Of a stretch of DNA of 7,575 nt, positions 1 to 4,231 are shown in pieces (the first letter of the stretch is position 1; the number at the start of each line of letters is the position of its first letter). Below the pieces are notes generated by a model that was not told the DNA's origin, searched no databases, and worked only from the letters and a program-made list of their open reading frames with translations. Made by a program: the position numbers and the translations under genes. This DNA comes from an uncultured Porphyromonadaceae bacterium (GTDB lineage Bacteria > Bacteroidota > Bacteroidia > Bacteroidales > Muribaculaceae), in assembly GCA_938027385.1 (NCBI GenBank), contig CALJBF010000180.1:1-7575 (forward strand). Reading direction: 5' to 3'.

Positions 1-56
1 GACGCCACTGCGCCTTAAGTTAATAGCATTGTGTAGCGACCCTACAATGAATACCT

Positions 57-84
57 ATACACTATGACACATACACTATGACAC
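57..84. repeat. 14-bp tandem duplication
   Basis: The unit ATACACTATGACAC occurs twice head to tail, at 57-70 and 71-84. It lies in the gene-free left end of the window. No function is evident. It contains TATG/CACAT-rich text reminiscent of the short tandem repeats at 3474-3499 and 7066-7122, but the period differs. Confidence 0.8.
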
Positions 85-126
85 ATCATCCTGCAATGAG
101 ACTGTGACAGTTATGTGTAAGATGGC

Positions 127-164
127 TTTTCGCGGCCTGATACACCATCTGTATGCCGCAAAAA
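127..164 (-). other. Hairpin just downstream of the TonB-like gene
   Basis: Read on the minus strand, this is a stem beginning about 10 bases after the stop codon. TTTT pairs with AAAA (161-164 with 127-130), a U-G pair follows, GCGGC pairs with GCCGC (155-159 with 132-136), and ATACA pairs with TGTAT (150-154 with 140-144), leaving a 3-base bulge and a 5-base loop. No T-run follows the stem on either strand, so it is not a textbook intrinsic terminator. It may still protect the 3' end or help termination. Confidence 0.4.
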
Positions 165-174
165 ATGAGATTGT

Positions 175-1212
175 TTACTCTGCCGGAAGAATATTGTCAA
201 GAGGAAGGGGATAGAGGACGGGAACGGTATATGCCACCCTCTTAGGCGTTCCAAGCTGTTTCCCCGGCTCAAATTTCCCCAGTTTTTTTATTGCTTCTAT
301 GGCGGCGTTCAGGTAGTCTTCAGGTACAGACCGGTTTCTGATCACCGTTATAGTGGCCGGATCTATCTGGCCCTCCTCTGAAATAATGAATCTGATGGCG
401 GTGCGCCCTTTTACAGAATCCTGTGTTACAGGGGTGGTTTCTAAAATAGCGGTGTACAGGTCTCTCCACAAGCCTTCGTCACCACCATGTAAATACTGGG
501 GTGGCAGATCGGGATTGAAGAATTCTTTCGCCCCTTCAATGTCGTCATGCGACGTCGAAGACAGTTCAGTCGTGTTGTCTTTGCTTTCGTTTCCGCGTAT
601 GAATATCGCGCCGGGTTCCTTGAAAGTGATGGAAACACAGTAATGTAAGTCGCTCTTTCGGGGAGTGAAGTATTTCACGCGGAATTTGGGCAACGAATTT
701 ACGAGTCTTAAAGCCTCTTTATTCGCCTCCTCGTTTTTGCTCGGGCGCATAATCTTCGTGTCGCTTATTGAGCCGTCGGGATGAACGGTAAAGCTGACCA
801 TGACTCTTTCACTCCCTTTGTAACCCTCGGGCACTCTGATGTTGGCGTCAATCCATTCCTTTAATTTCCCGTTGCCTCCGGGAAACTCACAGCGAGGGTC
901 AAGATTTATAAACAGTTTCTTTATTTCCGCTTTTAATTCGGCGACGGTTTCAGGCGAAACTGTCAGGAATACCGCCCGGTTGCCATACTCGTCGTTTTTT
1001 ACCTCCATCTTCTGAATGGAGTCGGTCGGCACCATATCAATGGCTCCCCCGGCAATCCATTCGTTATTGAAATAGTAGAATACGGTTTCGGTTTCCTGCT
1101 GGGTAAGAGGGAACTGTAGTTCTCTTACAACGGTGTCATTGACACAGCAATTCTGCGCGAACGCTATGCACGACTGAACAATAATCAATGAAACTAAAAT
1201 CAACTTCTTCAT
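175..1212 (-). CDS. Exported protein with two TonB C-terminal-like domains
   Basis: The 345-residue product begins with a typical signal peptide (MKK, then a hydrophobic stretch to about residue 17, likely cut near AFA-Q at 19-20). A VQSC sequence at 12-15 is a poor lipobox, so secretion is more likely than lipidation. Residues about 45-87 resemble the short plug-like segment of Bacteroidetes TonB and receptor proteins (DSIQKMEVKND, then YGNRAVFLTV). Residues about 108-198 match the TonB C-terminal fold pattern: FPGG, IRVPEGYKG, VMVSFTVHPDGSISDTKI, EALRLVNSLPKF and a closing beta strand. A second, more divergent copy spans about 236-333 (GGDEGLW, AIRFIISEEGQID, AIEAIKKLGKFEPGKQLGTP). No proline-rich spacer or retained membrane anchor is visible, so it is unlikely to be an ordinary energy-transducing TonB. 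Its role is unknown. The coding DNA looks more AT-rich than the genes to the right. The ATG at 1212 is preceded by a promoter at 1265-1272. Confidence 0.85.
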   Translation of the reverse strand: MKKLILVSLIIVQSCIAFAQNCCVNDTVVRELQFPLTQQETETVFYYFNNEWIAGGAIDMVPTDSIQKMEVKNDEYGNRAVFLTVSPETVAELKAEIKKLFINLDPRCEFPGGNGKLKEWIDANIRVPEGYKGSERVMVSFTVHPDGSISDTKIMRPSKNEEANKEALRLVNSLPKFRVKYFTPRKSDLHYCVSITFKEPGAIFIRGNESKDNTTELSSTSHDDIEGAKEFFNPDLPPQYLHGGDEGLWRDLYTAILETTPVTQDSVKGRTAIRFIISEEGQIDPATITVIRNRSVPEDYLNAAIEAIKKLGKFEPGKQLGTPKRVAYTVPVLYPLPLDNILPAE

Positions 1213-1264
1213 AACCTATTCTTGTTTTCTAAAAAGCGGTGGCGAGGCCGAACCCTCCCGACGG

Positions 1265-1272
1265 CAAAGTTA
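1265..1272 (-). promoter_or_regulatory. Minus-strand -7 box for the TonB-like gene
   Basis: On the minus strand this reads TAACTTTG, an exact match to the Bacteroidetes TAnnTTTG element. It predicts a start of transcription near 1258 and a leader of about 46 bases. No clear TTG element is seen about 20 bp upstream, so the promoter may be weak or activator-dependent. Confidence 0.5.
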
Positions 1273-1323
1273 GCGAAAATTCTGAACTGTTCGGGAACTT
1301 TTTGATTGATTTACATGGGTTTA

Positions 1324-1356
1324 TTTTGTAATGACAGGATTAAATCATTATCTTTG
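1324..1356 (+). promoter_or_regulatory. Strong Bacteroidetes-type promoter
   Basis: TTTTG at 1324-1328 is followed after exactly 20 bp by TATCTTTG at 1349-1356, matching the -33/-7 consensus on the plus strand. Transcription should start near 1363. The terminator at 1388-1423 lies only about 60 bp further on, so the main product should be a very short RNA. Confidence 0.7.
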
Positions 1357-1362
1357 CAAACC

Positions 1363-1423
1363 TTATCGCCCTTAGGTGGAAAATACTAAGGCTCGCCAAC
1401 CCCTTAAGGTGGGCTTATTTTTT
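1363..1423 (+). ncRNA. Candidate small RNA or attenuated leader
   Basis: This interval lies between a consensus promoter (1324-1356) and an intrinsic terminator (1388-1423) and contains no plausible ORF. It can fold in two competing ways: CCTTAG (1370-1375) with CTAAGG (1386-1391), or the terminator stem, which uses 1388-1397. It also carries a near direct repeat, CCCTTAGGTGG at 1369-1379 and CCCTTAAGGTGGG at 1401-1413. The next gene starts about 180 bp downstream and has its own candidate promoter, so I favour an independent small RNA. A regulated leader of the CHASE2-like operon remains possible. I do not recognise the RNA family. Confidence 0.5.
1388..1423 (+). terminator. Intrinsic terminator
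   Basis: AAG (1388-1390) pairs with CTT (1414-1416), G1391 is bulged, and CTCGCC (1392-1397) pairs with GGTGGG (1408-1413) using two G-U pairs. The loop is AACCCCTTAA, and six T follow at 1418-1423. It ends the short transcript predicted from the promoter at 1324-1356. Confidence 0.65.
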
Positions 1424-1503
1424 ATAGTTGTCAGATTGCCATGTTGAACTGATTTTTAAAAGTAACGCGTTTCATATTATGTTTCGCATTGAGGTGCCGT
1501 GGT

Positions 1504-1537
1504 TTTTGGTTCAGGGTATGGTTGACGGTATGTTTTG
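1504..1537 (+). promoter_or_regulatory. Candidate promoter of the CHASE2-like operon
   Basis: TTTTG at 1504-1508 is separated by 20 bp from TATGTTTTG at 1529-1537, which is the TAnnTTTG element with one extra T. Transcription would begin near 1543, giving a leader of about 60 bases to the ATG at 1604. A second box, TATATTTG at 1592-1599, lies directly before that ATG. If used, it would place the transcript start inside the start codon, and no well-spaced upstream element accompanies it. Confidence 0.4.
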
Positions 1538-1603
1538 CGTTGGTTTTCCTGGGTTTTTGGCGATAATGGTATGATTGTGGGGGGATTTCATTATATTTGC
1601 AGG

Positions 1604-2860
1604 ATGAAAGTGTGCCGAGCGGAACATACAGGCAAAGTCAGGTGGAGGCGTGTGGCGCTCGTGGGTGTCAATGCGCTGGTGCTGGTGTTGCTGACGCTGG
1701 CGGGGAACTCGCTGCCGTATGACCTGGGGGGCGAGGGGGCGCTCATGAAACGCCTCGATGTGGCGCGCCAGGCCCTGGGTATGGCCGGTGCCGACATGGG
1801 GGCGGTGGCCGACAGGTTCCTTGCCGTCAACGTTGGGTATGACCGTGAGCTGGTGCCGGCTTACGACGAGTTCGGAATTCCGGCCGGCGAGCGTGCGGTG
1901 GTGAGCCGCGGGCGTCTGGCTCAGCTGCTCGACTCGCTCGACGGGGCGCCGTACAGCTGCATTCTGCTTGACGTGCAGTTCTTCAAGAGCGATGTCACCG
2001 AGGCCGATTCGACGCTTTTTGCAGCCATAAACCGTATGCCGCGTCTGGCGACGGCTTATAATCCTGATGACGACGCTGTCGACGCCATAGCCTCTGACCG
2101 TTTTGCCGCCGCAGAGTACGGCATCACCATCGACGAGAACAATTTCGTTAAATACACCTTTGACCGCGGCGACATGCCGGGCATGGCTCTTGCGGCCTAC
2201 AATATTGCCGGGGGGCGCGATGTGCGGCTTTCAGGTTGGTGCCCGACCGATTCGGGGCGCCCTGCCAACGGTAGCCTCTGCCTGTCGCTGCCGTACCGTA
2301 TGGAGTCGGGCTACGATGCCGAGGGTGAGAAACTCTATTACAATCTTGGCGCCGACCTGCTCGATGTCTACGACCGCGGTGAGCTTGCCGCGCTTGCCGC
2401 CGGCAAGACTGTGGTAATCGGCGACTATGTAGGTGGCGACGACCATGACACCTACGCCGGGTCGATGCAGGGCCCGGTAATAATCATGAACGCCGTGATG
2501 GCTCTTGAGCAGGGGCGACATCTGGTGAACCGGTGGTGGCTGGCGGTGATGTTCGCCGTCTATGCACTGGTGGTGCTGTTCATGATGTCTGATGCGGCGC
2601 GGATGCTCCCCTTCGGGCTTGCGCGGTCGCGTATATGGCGTTTTGCCGCCACTTTCGTGAGTTTCTCTACGGTCGTGGTGGTCATGAACGTGGCGGCTTG
2701 CGTCGCCACCGGCGTGATGTACGACCTGTATTTCCCCACGCTCTACCTTACGGTGCTCTACTTCGTGATCGAGCACAACATATCGGCCAGGGTGCGCCGC
2801 CGCATGGCTGACCTCGGCCTGCATGGAAAAATATTGAAAACAACAGATAAACCGAAATGA
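1604..2860 (+). CDS. CHASE2-like membrane sensor protein without output domain
   Basis: The 418-residue product has a basic N-terminus (KVRWRR), a membrane segment at about 18-36, a large extracytoplasmic domain, three closely packed membrane segments (about 311-329, 346-369, 374-391) and a basic 25-30-residue cytoplasmic tail. This is the CHASE2 layout. The region at about 267-307 (GKTVVIGDYVGGDDHDTYAG, then GPVIIMNAVMALEQGRHL) fits the family's signature of a 'GK.V.IG' strand, a loop and a helix before the membrane bundle, and ILLDVQFF at about 120-127 fits an earlier core strand. CHASE2 domains usually sense unknown ligands for kinases, cyclases or similar outputs; none is attached here. 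I chose ATG 1604 because it gives a normal basic N-terminal region. ATG 1571 and TTG 1535 are in frame upstream. The stop overlaps the next start as ATGA, implying coupled translation. Exact family assignment is by eye. Confidence 0.75.
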   Translation: MKVCRAEHTGKVRWRRVALVGVNALVLVLLTLAGNSLPYDLGGEGALMKRLDVARQALGMAGADMGAVADRFLAVNVGYDRELVPAYDEFGIPAGERAVVSRGRLAQLLDSLDGAPYSCILLDVQFFKSDVTEADSTLFAAINRMPRLATAYNPDDDAVDAIASDRFAAAEYGITIDENNFVKYTFDRGDMPGMALAAYNIAGGRDVRLSGWCPTDSGRPANGSLCLSLPYRMESGYDAEGEKLYYNLGADLLDVYDRGELAALAAGKTVVIGDYVGGDDHDTYAGSMQGPVIIMNAVMALEQGRHLVNRWWLAVMFAVYALVVLFMMSDAARMLPFGLARSRIWRFAATFVSFSTVVVVMNVAACVATGVMYDLYFPTLYLTVLYFVIEHNISARVRRRMADLGLHGKILKTTDKPK

Positions 2861-3474
2861 AAAACCTCTTACTGTCAGCGCTGTTATGTGTGGTCGCCGT
2901 GTTTGCCGCCGCGGCCGATGATTTCAAGATTCTCTATCTGACCACGCCCGACATAACCGTGGGCGGGAAGACACTCCGTGTGGGTGACACCTTCGCCGGC
3001 ACGGCACCCATCAGCTGGACGGCTCCGCGCCAGGCCATGAAGGTGCTCAATACCGCCACCAGAAAACAGTCGCTTGTCGTGGCCGAGAAATACCGCGAAT
3101 GCAAATCGCGCGACATGGCGTCGTATCTTGTGGCGTCGAAACAGCTGTCGACACGCCGGGGCGAGCTGATCAACACCCTTGAGTTAGGGGTGGCGCTGGG
3201 CGAGACGCATTATCTGCTCGACTCTATCCGCGTGGAGACGAAACTGCCGGTCGACGGCAACCGTTTCTTCTTCGCCACATACGATTACAACGGCGAGACC
3301 ATAAACAAGAAACTCGCCGGCGCCGGCAACGCCCTGGTGTTCGACCGCTCGCTTTACACCATCGACGGGAAGGCCATAGAGCCGTTTGACGTCACCCTGA
3401 GCGTGTGGTATCTTGACCGCGCCGCCGGAACCAAGACGCTTGTCACCGACAAGATGGTGGTGCTGCCGCTGTGA
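2857..3474 (+). CDS. Exported protein of unknown function
   Basis: This 205-residue protein starts with a clear signal peptide (MKN, a hydrophobic run, cut likely after A20 before DDF), so it should be periplasmic or secreted. I do not recognise a named domain. The segment at about 31-65 (PDITVGGKTLRVGDTF, then ISWTAPRQAMKVLN) resembles small exported Bacteroidetes hypothetical proteins as I recall them. The second half (about 120-205) alternates strand-like stretches (FFFATYDYNGETI, VTLSVWYLDR, TLVTDKMVVLPL) and looks like a beta-sandwich. There is no membrane anchor. The ATG overlaps the stop of the CHASE2-like gene by ATGA, making the two products a probable functional pair. A plausible but untested role is a soluble partner or ligand-binding subunit of the CHASE2-like extracytoplasmic domain. 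Confidence 0.85.
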   Translation: MKNLLLSALLCVVAVFAAAADDFKILYLTTPDITVGGKTLRVGDTFAGTAPISWTAPRQAMKVLNTATRKQSLVVAEKYRECKSRDMASYLVASKQLSTRRGELINTLELGVALGETHYLLDSIRVETKLPVDGNRFFFATYDYNGETINKKLAGAGNALVFDRSLYTIDGKAIEPFDVTLSVWYLDRAAGTKTLVTDKMVVLPL

Positions 3475-3499
3475 TGGGAGTTATGGGAGTTATGGGAGA
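3474..3499. repeat. Three 9-bp tandem repeats in the convergent gap
   Basis: ATGGGAGTT repeats at 3474-3482 and 3483-3491, with a third copy at 3492-3498 lacking the last two bases. The array fills essentially all of the space between the two convergent stop codons, and its first base is the last base of a stop codon. It resembles the TTATGTGAC-type repeat at 7066-7122 in period and core. Confidence 0.85.
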
Positions 3500-4231
3500 T
3501 TACTTGCCAAGAAAATTGCGGAGAGCCAGGCCCACGGAATTGCTGTCGTACGGATCGCGCCAGCACCGGTTCAGCAACTGTAGGGAGAGGCTGCCGTTGT
3601 AGTCGATGTACTCCGAATTGTCGTAGGGGCCGTAGGTGTAGACAGGGTCGTTCATCAGCTCGAAATATGCATTGCCTAACGTACGGGCCATGTCGCGGCA
3701 CGTCTGCTGGTCGGCAGGATCGTCGGTCTCGATGACGCTTAATGCCAGCGCGAGGTTGTGCATCAGCGGGGGTGTCATGCCGTTGTCGGTGTAGTTCTGC
3801 AAGACGAACAGCGCTGCCGCGGGATCCTGCTCGGTCTTTAGCAGGTCGACAAGCATATAGTTCACGCAGCAGGGGTCGCCGAGTGCCCCTCCCTTGTAGA
3901 AACACCAGCGCGCGTGCTTTCCCTGGCCGAGGGCAAGCATTGTCACTCCGATGCGGCGGTAGTCGCGCGCGGTGGCCGTGGCGGTGTCAAGTTCTTCCCA
4001 GATGCGGTGCATCCCGTCGAGTTTTATCTGCCAGTCGAGGTCGTCGAGATTCTTTAGCATCTGTTTTCGGGCCGCGCGGTCTTTGGTGGCGGCAAACTCA
4101 CGTGCCTTCGCTGTCATTTCGCGGCGCAGGGAGTCGGCTTTTGTCAGTGCGGCGGTCTTTGTCGGCCCCGCGGCTGTGGCCGCGAGCGCCGACGCCATGA
4201 ACAGTATGAGTGCGGTAATCAGGTGTTTCAT
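3500..4231 (-). CDS. Exported helical-repeat (TPR/Sel1-like) protein
   Basis: The 243-residue product has a signal peptide (MKHLITALILFMASALAATA, cut likely near residue 20) and no other membrane segment. After a charged, probably coiled helical stretch (about 30-85), paired amphipathic helices follow: about 89-117 (YRRIGVTMLALGQGKHARWC, then KGGALGD), 120-147 (CVNYMLVDLL, then AAALFVLQNY) and 155-193 (MHNLALALSV, then RDMARTLGNAYFELM). The spacing and the 'GALGD' turn are reminiscent of TPR or Sel1 repeats, which mediate protein contacts. The match is weak enough that a unique helical fold is possible. The start overlaps the stop of the upstream caspase gene by ATGA, so the two are co-translated and it is a natural candidate binding partner, regulator or substrate of the caspase. 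Its 3' end faces the plus-strand operon with a gap of only 25 bp. Confidence 0.8.
   Translation of the reverse strand: MKHLITALILFMASALAATAAGPTKTAALTKADSLRREMTAKAREFAATKDRAARKQMLKNLDDLDWQIKLDGMHRIWEELDTATATARDYRRIGVTMLALGQGKHARWCFYKGGALGDPCCVNYMLVDLLKTEQDPAAALFVLQNYTDNGMTPPLMHNLALALSVIETDDPADQQTCRDMARTLGNAYFELMNDPVYTYGPYDNSEYIDYNGSLSLQLLNRCWRDPYDSNSVGLALRNFLGK

Larger units (their letters stand above)
1..174. other. Intergenic left flank, no gene seen
   Basis: I find no convincing coding region here. A five-codon open frame from base 1 to a TAA at 16-18 could be the tail of a plus-strand gene beyond the edge, but nothing supports it. The stretch otherwise holds the 14-bp duplication at 57-84 and the hairpin at 127-164 downstream of the TonB-like gene. 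Confidence 0.5.

Noticed and set aside
57..84. Possible CRISPR or attachment-site repeat
   Set aside because: Only two directly abutting 14-bp copies without spacers, and no integrase, cas gene or mobile-element boundary nearby.
1592..1599. TATATTTG as the main promoter of the CHASE2-like gene
   Set aside because: It would start transcription at about 1606, inside the chosen ATG, and lacks a correctly spaced -33 element. The element pair at 1504-1537 fits better.
1535..1603. Upstream in-frame starts TTG 1535 and ATG 1571 for the CHASE2-like gene
   Set aside because: They add up to 23 residues before the basic stretch and first membrane segment, and 1535 lies at or before the predicted transcript start. 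ATG 1571 cannot be fully excluded.
2231..2824. 197-codon open frame on the minus strand
   Set aside because: It is antisense to the CHASE2-like gene, with a His/Arg-rich translation typical of shadow frames and no promoter or domain.
3742..4200. 152-codon open frame on the plus strand
   Set aside because: It is antisense to the exported helical-repeat gene; its Arg/Ser/Ala-rich translation is low complexity and has no family features.
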